The notes under the pieces were generated by a model that was given only the letters and a program-made list of their open reading frames with translations, made no database searches and was not told the origin of the DNA. A stretch of 64,000 bases of DNA, from assembly GCA_012841565.1 (NCBI GenBank), contig DUUM01000179.1:62001-126000 (forward strand), written 5' to 3'. The translations under genes and the position numbers were made by a program. The stretch is from Candidatus Epulonipiscium sp. (lineage in GTDB: Bacteria > Bacillota_A > Clostridia > Lachnospirales > Cellulosilyticaceae). Positions 6,750-15,395 of this stretch are shown piece after piece (within the stretch, counting starts at the first letter, position 1; the number at the start of each line of letters is the position of its first letter).

Positions 6750-7499
6750 TTACCCAAATCTTCCTGTAATATAATCTTCTGTTCTTTTATTTTTAGGGTT
6801 GGAAAATATATCCAGCGTTTTACCTGTTTCTATTATTTCACCTAGCAAAAAGAACACTGTCTCGTCGCTAATTCTTGTGGCTTGTTGCATATTATGGGTT
6901 ACAATAACAATCGTATATTTTTCTTTTAATTCTAGAATAAGGTCTTCTATTTTAGATGTTGAGATAGGGTCTAGGGCACTTGTTGGCTCATCCATCAAAA
7001 GAACATCTGGATTTATAGCTAGAGCCCTTGCAATACAAAGACGTTGTTGCTGTCCTCCTGACATTCCTAAGGCACTCTTTTTTAACCTGTCTTTTGTTTC
7101 TTCCCAAATAGCTGCGTCTTTAAGACTTTTCTCTACAATTTCATCTAAGATAGCCTTCTTAGTGATTCCGTGTGTTCTTGGTCCGTAGGCAATATTATCA
7201 TAAATACTCATTGGAAATGGATTAGGTTTTTGAAATACCATCCCAACATTTTTTCTAAGGGTATTGATATCCATATCCCCATATATATTTTCATTATCCA
7301 GCAAGACCTCTCCTGTTATAGTACATCCTTCTACTAAATCATTCATTCTATTTAACGTTTTAAGGAGGGTAGATTTTCCGCAGCCTGAGGGCCCTATAAA
7401 TGCTGTTATTTTGCTTGTTTTTATATCAAGATTTATATTCTTCAAAGCCTGAAATTCATTGTAATAGAGGTTTAAGTTTTTTATCTCAAATTTATTCAT
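6750..7499 (-). CDS. pstB: Phosphate ABC transporter ATP-binding protein PstB
   Basis: A 249-residue ABC ATPase with Walker [10 protein letters not shown] (about residue 37), the signature [15 protein letters not shown] and Walker [13 protein letters not shown] with the catalytic Glu. The Q-loop [16 protein letters not shown] is the PstB-specific form. It powers phosphate import through PstC/PstA. Its start codon overlaps the end of pstA by 4 bp (ATGA), so the two are translationally coupled. The PstB call is supported by both motif and context. Confidence 0.96.
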   Translation of the reverse strand: MNKFEIKNLNLYYNEFQALKNINLDIKTSKITAFIGPSGCGKSTLLKTLNRMNDLVEGCTITGEVLLDNENIYGDMDINTLRKNVGMVFQKPNPFPMSIYDNIAYGPRTHGITKKAILDEIVEKSLKDAAIWEETKDRLKKSALGMSGGQQQRLCIARALAINPDVLLMDEPTSALDPISTSKIEDLILELKEKYTIVIVTHNMQQATRISDETVFFLLGEIIETGKTLDIFSNPKNKRTEDYITGRFG

Positions 7500-8338
7500 C
7501 TTGATCTGCCTTTCGTTAACTTTTTGGCTACCCTATTAGATAGTATATTAATAATGAGTACCGTCATTAGTAGAACTAAAGCTGTTGCATAGGCCTGGTT
7601 TGTATGTAGCCCTTCACTTGATAAAGCGTACATATGCACAGAAAGGGTTCGTCCGGATGAAAATATATTCTCAGGAATCTTAGCAACTGTCCCTGCTGTA
7701 TAAATAAGGGCTGCCGTTTCGCCTACAATTCTACCAATCCCCAGTATGACACCCGCTAAAATCCCAGGGACTGCTGTGGGTAATACAATTTTAAACACTG
7801 TTCTTAGTTTACCTGCGCCTAGTCCAAAACTAGCTTCCCTATATAAATCAGGTACAGATTTAAGGGCTTCTTCAGTTGTTTTTATAATGAGGGGTAGTAT
7901 CATAATAGCAAGGGTACAAGCCCCTGATAGAATGGAAAATCCCCATTTCAGTGTGGTAACAAAAAATAATAATCCAAACAATCCGTATACAATAGATGGA
8001 ATCCCCGCTAATGTTTCTGCTGTTAAGCCTACAATATCAACTAACTTATTACCTTTTTTAGCATACTCCACAAGATAAATCGAAGTTGCTATACCGATAG
8101 GAACTGATATTAATAAAGCTAAAACTGTTATTATAATGGTTGTGATCATGGCTGGTAACAATGATACATTCTCGCTATTGTACTTAAGTGAAAATAATGA
8201 AGGTGTTATATAGGGCGCTCCTTTTACAATAATATATAAAACAATATACGTAAGGATCGCAATGGTTACAAAGGCCCCTAATAGGATGACTGAAAATAAA
8301 AATCGGGATAGGGGATCTGGTCTTTTTTTCCTATTCAT
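7496..8338 (-). CDS. pstA: Phosphate ABC transporter permease PstA
   Basis: A 280-residue membrane protein with about six helices and the BPD-transport EAA loop ([28 protein letters not shown]) that contacts PstB. It forms the phosphate channel with PstC. Its start lies 8 bp inside the end of pstC and its end overlaps pstB by 4 bp, a tight operon. PstA is distinguished from PstC by order and by the [14 protein letters not shown] stretch near the C-terminus, typical of PstA. Confidence 0.95.
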   Translation of the reverse strand: MNRKKRPDPLSRFLFSVILLGAFVTIAILTYIVLYIIVKGAPYITPSLFSLKYNSENVSLLPAMITTIIITVLALLISVPIGIATSIYLVEYAKKGNKLVDIVGLTAETLAGIPSIVYGLFGLLFFVTTLKWGFSILSGACTLAIMILPLIIKTTEEALKSVPDLYREASFGLGAGKLRTVFKIVLPTAVPGILAGVILGIGRIVGETAALIYTAGTVAKIPENIFSSGRTLSVHMYALSSEGLHTNQAYATALVLLMTVLIINILSNRVAKKLTKGRSR

Positions 8339-9200
8339 AAGATTTGGCTCCTTTTTTAATCATTGTAAAGGATAGGTTGATAATTAAAATAAAGATAAAA
8401 AGTATCACTGCCGTTGCAATTAGTGCTTCTCTATGAAGCTCTGCCGCGTATCCCATTTCAATTACAATATTAGCTGTTAATGTTCTGACACCTTTAAATA
8501 TTCCTGCTGGCATACGTGCTTGATTGCCAGCAACCATTATAACGGCCATGGTTTCCCCGATTGCTCTACCTATTCCCATAATGACTGCGGCAAATATTCC
8601 CGATTTAGCTGCAGGTAGCACAACAAAGAATATACTCCTCTCATGAGTGGAACCAAGGGCTAAGGCTCCTTCATAGTAGTTATTTGGCACAGCTCTCATG
8701 GCAGCTTCACTTATGCCAACAATGGTTGGGAGAACCATTATTCCAAGCAGCACACTAGCAGTTAAGATGCTGTTTCCATTTCCCGGGAAGACTGTTCGCA
8801 TGACTGGCACTAATACAGCTATGCCAAAAAAACCATACACAACGGACGGAATCCCAGCTAATAGTTCAATGGCTGGTTTTAGTATTTTATATGCTTTTTT
8901 AGGGCAGTAGAACGCCATAAATACGGCTGTTAAAATACCAATAGGAACGCCAAAAAGGATGGCCCCTCCTGTTATATAGATACTTCCTAAAATCATGGGT
9001 AATATCCCAAATGAAGCTGGCACATCACTTGGGGCCCAGTTCTTCCCTAATAAAAAATCAAATAATCCTATTTTTGCTATTGCAGGGATACCATTTACAA
9101 ATACGAAAATACATATTAAAAACACTGCAATAATTGAGGCCGTAGCACATATAATAAATACTATTTCCATTGTTTTTTCTTTTATTTTTTGAGGCATCAT
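8331..9200 (-). CDS. pstC: Phosphate ABC transporter permease PstC
   Basis: A 289-residue membrane protein with about six helices and the EAA loop YYEGALALGSTHERSIFFVVLPAAKSGI. The first helix near residues 12-33 and the FLLGKNWAPSDVPASFGILPMI loop are typical of PstC. It pairs with PstA to form the inner-membrane phosphate channel. It starts 9 bases after pstS; ATG 9200 and the adjacent ATG 9197 are both usable after GGAAGTGA. Context makes the assignment secure. Confidence 0.95.
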   Translation of the reverse strand: MMPQKIKEKTMEIVFIICATASIIAVFLICIFVFVNGIPAIAKIGLFDFLLGKNWAPSDVPASFGILPMILGSIYITGGAILFGVPIGILTAVFMAFYCPKKAYKILKPAIELLAGIPSVVYGFFGIAVLVPVMRTVFPGNGNSILTASVLLGIMVLPTIVGISEAAMRAVPNNYYEGALALGSTHERSIFFVVLPAAKSGIFAAVIMGIGRAIGETMAVIMVAGNQARMPAGIFKGVRTLTANIVIEMGYAAELHREALIATAVILFIFILIINLSFTMIKKGAKSYE

Positions 9201-9209
9201 TTCACTTCC

Positions 9210-10079
9210 TTACCTTATCTCGCTCCACTTTGTAACGGCTCCTGTGAAAATATCTTTTACATTTTCAGTTGTTAAATCATCTCTACTATTGGTTTTGTTT
9301 GCTATAACTGCTATGCCATCTATTGCTATTTCTATTCCGTTTAAAGCTTCTTTTTCACTATCTTTAAGTGAGCGGGATGCCATTCCTATATCACATATCC
9401 CATCTATTGCAGCGTTCATCCCAGAAGTTGAGTCGCTAAGCTGAATTTCTATTTCTGCATTTGGATTAATTAGTTCATAGGCCTCTTTTAATTTCTCCAT
9501 GATTGGAGTTACAGAAGATGATCCTGCAACCACGATTTTACCTGCTGGGGCATCACCAGAATATTTGGGGGCACCATCTGTAATTGGAATATAACTCTCT
9601 GCAACGACTTCTTGACCTTCTGCACTTAATATATAGATTATAAAATCTTTTGTTAAGCCAGTAGCATCTCCTTTAATTGCTATATTAAAGGGTCTTGCTA
9701 TCTTATAGGTTCCATTTTTTACATTCTTTGATGTGGGTTCTACACCATCTATTTTCATTGCTTTAATGCTCTCATTGACTGACCCTAAAGATATGTAGCC
9801 AATTGCCAATTCGTCCCCTGATACATTGGCAAGCATAACATCTGTTTTGGGTGCTATTGTTGCTTCTTTCGTTGTATGATCAACTTTGTTACCATTGGCA
9901 TCCTTTTCCTCAATTTTAATTAGTTCAGTAAAAGCTCCCCTGGTTCCCGATCCATCTTCTCGGCTAATGACAGATATGGTGCTATCTTCTTTTATACCGG
10001 TTGATTCTTTGTCTGCGCATCCTACTAGAAGAGTAGCCCCTAATAGCAATGTTAATCCTATTCTTAGTGTTTTATTCAT
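9210..10079 (-). CDS. pstS: Phosphate-binding lipoprotein PstS, halves in permuted order
   Basis: A 289-residue lipoprotein with a signal peptide and lipobox LLVGC (Cys21). The phosphate-binding blocks are present but in swapped order. The segment VISREDGSGTRGAF, normally in the second half of PstS, comes first (about residues 38-51). The block IVVAGSSSVTPIMEKLKEAY, normally at the mature N-terminus, lies at about 170-190. The sequence ends with VKDIFTGAVTKWSEI, usually mid-protein. This looks like a circular permutation of the type II periplasmic-binding fold. It captures phosphate at the cell surface for PstCAB. It is the first gene of the pst-pho operon and has a Pho-box promoter. Confidence 0.93.
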   Translation of the reverse strand: MNKTLRIGLTLLLGATLLVGCADKESTGIKEDSTISVISREDGSGTRGAFTELIKIEEKDANGNKVDHTTKEATIAPKTDVMLANVSGDELAIGYISLGSVNESIKAMKIDGVEPTSKNVKNGTYKIARPFNIAIKGDATGLTKDFIIYILSAEGQEVVAESYIPITDGAPKYSGDAPAGKIVVAGSSSVTPIMEKLKEAYELINPNAEIEIQLSDSTSGMNAAIDGICDIGMASRSLKDSEKEALNGIEIAIDGIAVIANKTNSRDDLTTENVKDIFTGAVTKWSEIR

Positions 10080-10144
10080 ATTTGCCTCCTTTTTCTATCA
10101 TTTAGTTTTTATTACAATTTGTATTATAATCGTGGGGCATGTAC

Positions 10145-10176
10145 ATTACATATAGGTTGTGTAAAGTCTATGTAAA
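10145..10176 (-). promoter_or_regulatory. Pho-box promoter of the pst-pho operon
   Basis: On the minus strand, two TTTACA hexamers (10176-10171 and 10165-10160) are exactly 11 bp apart. A TGTAAT -10 (10150-10145) follows nine bases later. This matches the PhoP-box architecture of Firmicutes, with the repeats replacing the -35. The operon is expected to be induced by phosphate starvation. Confidence 0.7.
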
Positions 10177-10192
10177 GTATACTGGGCAGCAA

Positions 10193-10225
10193 AATACCCT
10201 CTTAGCTTTAGCTTAAGAGGGTATT
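10193..10225 (-). terminator. Terminator after the NagZ-type gene
   Basis: A perfect 12-bp stem (AATACCCTCTTA with its complement) closes a nine-base loop, followed on the minus strand by TATTTTGC. It separates the glycosidase gene from the pstS promoter. Confidence 0.7.
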
Positions 10226-10244
10226 GCTATACCTTAATATTTGT

Positions 10245-11474
10245 CTAGTTGAAAAAATCTTGGTTTATTATTTCATACTTATACTTTGTATATAAAATCT
10301 TATACACCGATTCCTCAAGTCTTTCATCTGTAATGACGCCATCTTGGTAGGCCTTCAACAAGTGATTGTAGGCCTCTTCAACATCTGGCATCAGTAGGAT
10401 ATCCGTCCCTGCCAAAAAGCTTTGCAAAGCAGCTTCTCCTTTGCCAAACTGGCTCGTAATGGCTTGCATATCCAAGGCATCAGTTATGATTAGGCCCTTA
10501 AACTGCATTTGATTTTTTAAAATATCCGTTATTATTGTATGAGATAACGTGGCTGGCACCCCTTCATCTATTTGAGGGAGTTCTACATGGGCAACCATAA
10601 TTCCTTCTACCTCTTTATCAATGGCGCTCTGAAATGGTATTAATTCTCTTTGGCGTAATTCTTCTAGGGACCTATCCACAAAAGCCCTACCCACATGGGA
10701 ATCTTCTGCTGTATCTCCGTGGCCTGGAAAATGCTTAATAACGGAAATTATATCTTGATCCTGAATTCCCCTTGTCACTTCATTAACCATTACGCTAACT
10801 GTCTCAGGGTTAGTTCCAAAACTTCTTTTCCCAATAACCGTATTCTTGGGATTACTCCATATGTCTGCCACAGGAGCAAAATCCATATTAAACCCTAATT
10901 CCTTTAACATACTTCCTAGGCGCTTACCTACTTCGTAAGCCTCTTCTTTATTACCAGCTTGCCCAATATCAAAGGCCGATGGAACCGGGTCAAATCCCAT
11001 TTCGGGATTTGATGCAATCCGGCTAACCATGCCACCTTCCTCATCTACCCCTATCCATAAAGGAAGTCTGCTTTTTTTCTGTAAACCTTGTATTAAGTCC
11101 TGAACCTGATCTTTGTTTTTAATATTTTCTTTAAATAAAATGATGCCCCCAACCTGATACACTTCAAGAACCTCTTCCATAGACTCCGTTATTATCTCCA
11201 CAGAATCTGTATATTGAGAATCTCTAAACGCAGGCATGAGTAACTGTCCTATTTTTTCCTTAGGGGACATATTTTTAATATATTCCTGGATTTTTTCCGA
11301 AATATTAGTGAAACCTGGCTCTTCTATCTTATCTAGAGCTAGTTCTTCCTTATCCAGTGCTAGCTCTTCCTGATGAGGTTGAATCTCTTGGGGCAACCTT
11401 TCTTCTACTTTAACGCATCCGCCAATCCCCATACCTAGTATTAAAATAATTAGACACAATATAATTCGTCTCAT
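10245..11474 (-). CDS. nagZ: Beta-N-acetylhexosaminidase, GH3 (NagZ-type) lipoprotein
   Basis: Start at ATG 11474 (MRRIILCLI) after AAAGGTGG, giving 409 residues. A signal peptide ends in a lipobox (GMGIGGC), so the enzyme is anchored outside the membrane. The GH3 barrel shows WIGVDEEGGMVSR, GFNMDFAPVADIW, VIGKRSFG, the His-loop KHFPGHGDTAEDSH and the nucleophile segment LIITDALDM. The KHFPGHG-D-SH pattern is the NagZ-type catalytic dyad. It removes terminal GlcNAc from muropeptides or similar. Just after the lipobox is an imperfect tandem EELALDK repeat in a low-complexity linker. No C-terminal GH3 domain is present. The gene stands alone between a terminator and the divergent met operon. 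Confidence 0.92.
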   Translation of the reverse strand: MRRIILCLIILILGMGIGGCVKVEERLPQEIQPHQEELALDKEELALDKIEEPGFTNISEKIQEYIKNMSPKEKIGQLLMPAFRDSQYTDSVEIITESMEEVLEVYQVGGIILFKENIKNKDQVQDLIQGLQKKSRLPLWIGVDEEGGMVSRIASNPEMGFDPVPSAFDIGQAGNKEEAYEVGKRLGSMLKELGFNMDFAPVADIWSNPKNTVIGKRSFGTNPETVSVMVNEVTRGIQDQDIISVIKHFPGHGDTAEDSHVGRAFVDRSLEELRQRELIPFQSAIDKEVEGIMVAHVELPQIDEGVPATLSHTIITDILKNQMQFKGLIITDALDMQAITSQFGKGEAALQSFLAGTDILLMPDVEEAYNHLLKAYQDGVITDERLEESVYKILYTKYKYEIINQDFFN

Positions 11475-11613
11475 ATAAACCACCTTTAAGTACATTAATG
11501 GAATCGCTTTTTGATTTACTTCTTTTGATTTGGCTCATTTAACTGATTTTTCCGTTATATCATATTATTATTATATACTTTTTAACAAAATTATACTACT
11601 TGATTCATAAAAC

Positions 11614-11642
11614 TTGACACCCAGGCCTAGCCTTGCTATACT
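11614..11642 (+). promoter_or_regulatory. Promoter of the SAM riboswitch-metNIQ operon
   Basis: TTGACA (11614-11619) and TATACT (11637-11642) with a 17-bp spacer form a near-consensus sigma-A promoter about 30 bases before the riboswitch. Confidence 0.75.
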
Positions 11643-11670
11643 TAGCTAAATATAAATTAAATATTTGGAT

Positions 11671-11767
11671 TGATCATCCAGAGAGGTGGAGGGGCCTGGC
11701 CCTGTGAAACCCAGCAACCTACATTGTAAGGTGCTAATTCCAGCTGCGTCTAGCAGAAAGATGATTA
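11671..11767 (+). promoter_or_regulatory. SAM-I riboswitch (S-box)
   Basis: The conserved S-box core is plain: ATCCAGAGAGGTGGAGGG, then CCCTGTGAAACCCAGCAACC, and a closing GATGATTA that pairs in eight base pairs with TGATCATC at 11671-11678 to form P1. When SAM is bound, the downstream terminator forms and transcription of metNIQ stops. The gene content (methionine importer) matches the ligand. Confidence 0.95.
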
Positions 11768-11783
11768 GTATGATTGTATACGT

Positions 11784-11815
11784 ACCTCTTTCTCTTAATA
11801 GAAAGAGGTTTTATT
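11784..11815 (+). terminator. Riboswitch-controlled terminator before metN
   Basis: A perfect 9-bp stem ACCTCTTTC/GAAAGAGGT with an eight-base loop is followed by TTTTATTGTT. It lies between the S-box and the metN ribosome site, the usual off-switch arrangement. Confidence 0.9.
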
Positions 11816-11846
11816 GTTATATTACAAGAAAGGAAGGAACGACCCG

Positions 11847-12854
11847 ATGATTGTCATTAAAGATTTGTATAAAGAATTTATTGCCCAAGACCAAACCGTA
11901 TCGGCTGTCAACAACGTATCTATCCATGTTGATAAAGGTGATATTTTTGGGATTATCGGACTTAGTGGTGCTGGCAAATCTACTCTTGTCAGATGTATCA
12001 ATCGGCTTGAAGAACCTACCCGTGGTCATATTTACATCGGCGGTGAGGAAATCACAGGGGCCTCTGAAAAACAGTTGCGCGAGATGCGTAAAAAAACAGG
12101 CATGATTTTTCAACATTTTCATCTTCTTAATATGAGAACAGTTGAGGAAAATATTGCATTTCCTCTGGAGATCTCGAATATCCCTAATAAAGAAGAGCGT
12201 ATTACAGATCTTCTTCGTCTTGTTGAATTAGAAGATAAAAGGCATAGCTACCCCTCTCAATTAAGTGGTGGCCAAAAACAAAGAGTAGGGATTGCCAGGG
12301 CTTTAGCTAATAATCCATCTGTTCTTTTATGTGATGAGGCAACTTCAGCCCTTGATCCTAAGACAACCCAGTCTATTTTGGAACTGCTTAAAAAGATTAA
12401 TCTTGAGCTTGGTGTAACCATGATTATGATTACCCATCAAATGGAAGTGATTAAGCAGATTTGCAACCGGGTAGCCGTTATGGATGGTGGCCGGGTCATA
12501 GAACAAGGTACTTTAACCGATATCTTTGCAAATTCAAAGCACCCTATAACCAGCCAATTTGTCAGTAGCGTATCACATGATCTTCCAGGGTTTCTACTGA
12601 CGCAAAATCCTAATAATCCTCTTATGCGTATTAGCTACCAATCAGAAAGAGTCGGAAAACCACTCCTTTCCAAAGCTATTCGAAAGTTTAATATTGATGC
12701 TAATATTTTACTTGGGGGTATTGATAATTTAGGAACCAGTATTATTGGTAACCTGGTTGTAGAGTTTTCCGGTGATGCGGATCAAATCCAAGCTGCTATT
12801 AACTATTTAGAAGAAAATAACGTCATATGTGAAAGGGTTGAGCGAAATGAATGA
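11847..12854 (+). CDS. metN: Methionine ABC transporter ATP-binding protein MetN
   Basis: Start at ATG 11847 after AGGAAGG; an ATG at 11814 in the same frame lies inside the terminator and is not credible. The 335-residue protein has Walker A GLSGAGKST, signature LSGGQKQRVGIARAL and Walker B VLLCDEATSALD. A C-terminal NIL domain (about 260-335) binds methionine and gives feedback inhibition in this family. It drives import of D/L-methionine with MetI and MetQ. Its last codons overlap the metI start by 8 bp. Expression is under the S-box upstream. Confidence 0.96.
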   Translation: MIVIKDLYKEFIAQDQTVSAVNNVSIHVDKGDIFGIIGLSGAGKSTLVRCINRLEEPTRGHIYIGGEEITGASEKQLREMRKKTGMIFQHFHLLNMRTVEENIAFPLEISNIPNKEERITDLLRLVELEDKRHSYPSQLSGGQKQRVGIARALANNPSVLLCDEATSALDPKTTQSILELLKKINLELGVTMIMITHQMEVIKQICNRVAVMDGGRVIEQGTLTDIFANSKHPITSQFVSSVSHDLPGFLLTQNPNNPLMRISYQSERVGKPLLSKAIRKFNIDANILLGGIDNLGTSIIGNLVVEFSGDADQIQAAINYLEENNVICERVERNE

Positions 12855-13509
12855 GTTTATAAGGTTAATGATAAAACTTTTACCCGGCGCAACTCTTGAA
12901 ACACTTTATATGGTATTTTTCTCAACAGTAGTTGCTATCCTTTTAGGTGGCCCCGTAGGAGTAGTCCTTATTATTTCTGCAAGGGGGGGCATACAAGAAA
13001 ACATTCCTCTTAGCCAAGCTTTATCGGCCATTGTTAATGTTGGGCGCTCATTTCCTTTTTCCATATTAATGATTGCCATTATACCTCTTACCCGGTTAAT
13101 TGCTGGCACAAGCCTAGGAACCACAGCTTCTATTGTGCCACTGTCTATCGCCGCCATTCCTTTTGTAGCAAGAATCATTGAAGGCGCACTGATGGAAGTG
13201 GACAAAGGGATTATAGAGGCAGCCCAGGCCATGGGGGCAACAACCTGGCAGATTATCCACAAAGTTCTTGTACCCGAGGCCATGCCCGGGATTATAAATG
13301 GTGTTACACTCACTATTATTAACCTTATTGGTTACAGCGCCATGGCTGGAATGGTCGGTGGTGGTGGACTTGGAAAAGTTGCTGATCAATATGGCTATAA
13401 AGGATATAACCCGCCTATTATGATTGCGACAATTGTTTTTATTGTTATATTAGTGCAGATTATTCAGTGGCTAGGCAACACACTTGCTCAAGCTATTAAT
13501 AAAAAATAA
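12847..13509 (+). CDS. metI: Methionine ABC transporter permease MetI
   Basis: Start at ATG 12847 (MNEFIRLMIKLL), overlapping the metN stop; a GTG at 12829 adds six residues without a better ribosome site. The 220-residue membrane protein has about five helices and the EAA loop IIEAAQAMGATTWQIIHKVLVPEAMPGI. GGGGLGKVADQYGYKGY near the C-terminus is typical of MetI. It forms a homodimeric channel powered by MetN. Confidence 0.95.
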   Translation: MNEFIRLMIKLLPGATLETLYMVFFSTVVAILLGGPVGVVLIISARGGIQENIPLSQALSAIVNVGRSFPFSILMIAIIPLTRLIAGTSLGTTASIVPLSIAAIPFVARIIEGALMEVDKGIIEAAQAMGATTWQIIHKVLVPEAMPGIINGVTLTIINLIGYSAMAGMVGGGGLGKVADQYGYKGYNPPIMIATIVFIVILVQIIQWLGNTLAQAINKK

Positions 13510-13510
13510 A

Positions 13511-13522
13511 GGTGTCAGACAC
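13511..13522 (+). repeat. Short palindrome between metI and metQ
   Basis: GGTGTCAGACAC contains the 11-bp palindrome GTGTC-A-GACAC, two bases after the metI stop. The same kind of GTCAGAC/GACAGTC palindrome recurs in the larger inverted repeats at 14403 and 22984, so it may be a short member of a REP-like group. Confidence 0.35.
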
Positions 13523-13586
13523 GGTATCATCTGTAAGGAAAGTAGAACCTTCCTTTCAAATAAAAAAATCAAAGGAGATGATTTAC

Positions 13587-14396
13587 ATGAAAAAACTATC
13601 AAAATTAACATCAATTTTAACCCTTTCAGCACTTGTACTAGTAGGTGTTGTAGGCTGCGGTAAAGGCAAGGCTGACAGTGGAACCCTTAAAGTTTCTGTT
13701 ACATCCGTACCCCACGCAGAAATAATGGAACATATAAGGCCCGCACTTGAAGAAAAAGGTATAAAACTGGATCTGACAGTAGCTGATGATTACAATATTC
13801 ACAACAGATCCTTAGCCGAAAAAGAAACAGACGCAAACTTTTTTCAACATTTTCCATTCTTAGAAGATCAAATTGCTGATTTTAATTACGAAATTCAAGA
13901 GTTTGGTAAAATTCATATTGAGCCTCTTGGTGTTTATTCTAAGAAATATGCTTCTCTAGATGAACTTCCTGATGGCGCAACAATTGCTCTTCCAAATGAC
14001 CCGTCCAATGAATCCCGTGCACTTGCACTCCTTCATCGTAATGGTTTAATTGAAATGACAGATATCAATAACTTAAAATCTTCAATTTTGGATATTAAAG
14101 CAAACCCAAAAAATATTAAGTTCCAAGAAATTGACGCAGCAATGCTTGCTAGAACATTAGATGATGTTGACGCATCTGTTATTAACACTAACTTTGCACT
14201 AGCAGCAGATCTTAATCCTACAGCTGATGCCCTTGTAATTGAAGATGCTGACTCACCATATGTTAATATCCTTACCATCCGCAAGGGTGATGAAAACCGT
14301 AAGGAACTCAAGATTCTTCAAGAAGTGCTTATGAGTGATTCTGTAAGAGATTTTATTAACGACAAGTATAAAGGTGCTATTGTTCCTGTATTTTAA
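13587..14396 (+). CDS. metQ: Methionine-binding lipoprotein MetQ
   Basis: Start at ATG 13587 (MKKLSKLTSIL) after AAAGGAG; upstream in-frame codons only translate the intergenic spacer. The 269-residue lipoprotein has a signal peptide and lipobox VGVVGC. The NlpA/MetQ signatures include SVPHAEIMEHIRPALEEKGI, NFFQHFPFLED and ATIALPNDPSNESRALALL. It binds methionine at the cell surface and delivers it to MetNI. A spacer of 77 bases separates it from metI. A perfect palindrome just downstream, followed by a T-run, is the likely terminator. Confidence 0.95.
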   Translation: MKKLSKLTSILTLSALVLVGVVGCGKGKADSGTLKVSVTSVPHAEIMEHIRPALEEKGIKLDLTVADDYNIHNRSLAEKETDANFFQHFPFLEDQIADFNYEIQEFGKIHIEPLGVYSKKYASLDELPDGATIALPNDPSNESRALALLHRNGLIEMTDINNLKSSILDIKANPKNIKFQEIDAAMLARTLDDVDASVINTNFALAADLNPTADALVIEDADSPYVNILTIRKGDENRKELKILQEVLMSDSVRDFINDKYKGAIVPVF

Positions 14397-14402
14397 GCCT
14401 AG

Positions 14403-14450
14403 AAGGGGACAGTCCCTACTTCACTATAGTGAAGTAGGGACTGTCCCCTT
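14403..14450. repeat. 48-bp perfect palindrome (REP-like), metQ terminator and scrK 3' end
   Basis: Two 24-base arms beginning AAGGGGACAGTCCCT are exact reverse complements with no loop bases left over. On the plus strand the palindrome is followed by six Ts, so it can terminate metQ. On the minus strand its bases encode the last ten residues and the stop of the fructokinase gene. A diverged relative lies at 22984. Confidence 0.85.
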
Positions 14451-15384
14451 TTTTAGCCCCTGGTAGGGCTGTAATTGCCCCTTGTTTGGTTGTGGTTAGG
14501 GCCGCTGCTGCATTTGAAAAAAGCAGCATTTCCTTTAATGTTTCTTCTTGTATATTATTTAGGTCAATCTTTTTATCTACTAGTTGATGGAGAAATGAAC
14601 CAATAAAGCTATCTCCTGCTCCTGTGGTATCGACTGTATCGACTGAATATCCAGGCACATTGATTTCTTTTCCCTGAGCGTAGGCACTTACTCCCTGGCC
14701 CCCTCTTGTAACAATTAGTATTTTAGCATTTAATTGTAGGAGTGAATTGATGGCTTCCTTTTCATTTTTTATTTCTGTAATAAACTCTAGCTCATCTTCA
14801 CTAATTTTTAATATATCTGCTTCTGGTAAAAAATGTTGAATCACACGTCTATACTCTGCGTGATTGTCCCATAGTGGCAAACGGATATTAGGATCAAAAC
14901 AGATAATTCCCCCTACATCTTGTACTGCTTTAATAGCCCCTACATGAGCTTGTCTTACAGGTGCATCTACAAGGCTAACGGAACAAAAATGTAATATATC
15001 TCCTTGATTAAAAGAACCTCTATCTATTTCTTCTTCATTTAATAACATATCTGCACTGGGATTTCTGTAAAAGGAAAAATCTCTTTCCCCATCTTCTTTT
15101 AATGAAACAAAGGCCAGAGCTGTATTTGCCTGATTCGTTCGTTTTATATATTTTGTTTCGACTCCTACTTCTTCTAGTACTTCAACTAAATAATCCCCAA
15201 AGGCATCTTTTCCTAACTTTCCAATAAAAGCACTCTTCCCACCTAATATAGATACCGCTGCAGCTACATTGGCTGGGGCACCACCAGGTGCTTTTTTAAA
15301 TGTAACAACATCTTTTAAACCTACCCCTTTTTGTTCAGGAATAAAATCAATTAAAGCCTCTCCAATCGTCCATACCTGTGCCAT
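14416..15384 (-). CDS. scrK: Fructokinase, PfkB family (C-terminus supplied by a palindromic repeat)
   Basis: Start at ATG 15384 (MAQVWTIGEALIDFIP), six bases after GGAGGG; 322 residues. PfkB features include GGAPANVAAAVSILGG near the N-terminus and the C-terminal DTTGAGDSFIGSFL, whose Asp is the catalytic base. It phosphorylates fructose released by the GH32 enzyme encoded just upstream (11-base gap). The last ten residues and stop codon lie wholly inside the palindrome at 14403-14450, so the native C-terminus appears to have been replaced. The enzyme core is complete, so activity is likely kept. It is part of the sucrose/fructan operon. Confidence 0.92.
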   Translation of the reverse strand: MAQVWTIGEALIDFIPEQKGVGLKDVVTFKKAPGGAPANVAAAVSILGGKSAFIGKLGKDAFGDYLVEVLEEVGVETKYIKRTNQANTALAFVSLKEDGERDFSFYRNPSADMLLNEEEIDRGSFNQGDILHFCSVSLVDAPVRQAHVGAIKAVQDVGGIICFDPNIRLPLWDNHAEYRRVIQHFLPEADILKISEDELEFITEIKNEKEAINSLLQLNAKILIVTRGGQGVSAYAQGKEINVPGYSVDTVDTTGAGDSFIGSFLHQLVDKKIDLNNIQEETLKEMLLFSNAAAALTTTKQGAITALPGAKKGDSPYFTIVK

Positions 15385-15395
15385 CATAATCCCTC

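Noticed and set aside
11814..11846. Upstream ATG for metN
   Set aside because: It lies inside the riboswitch terminator; ATG 11847 has a proper AGGAAGG site and is the usual MetN N-terminus.
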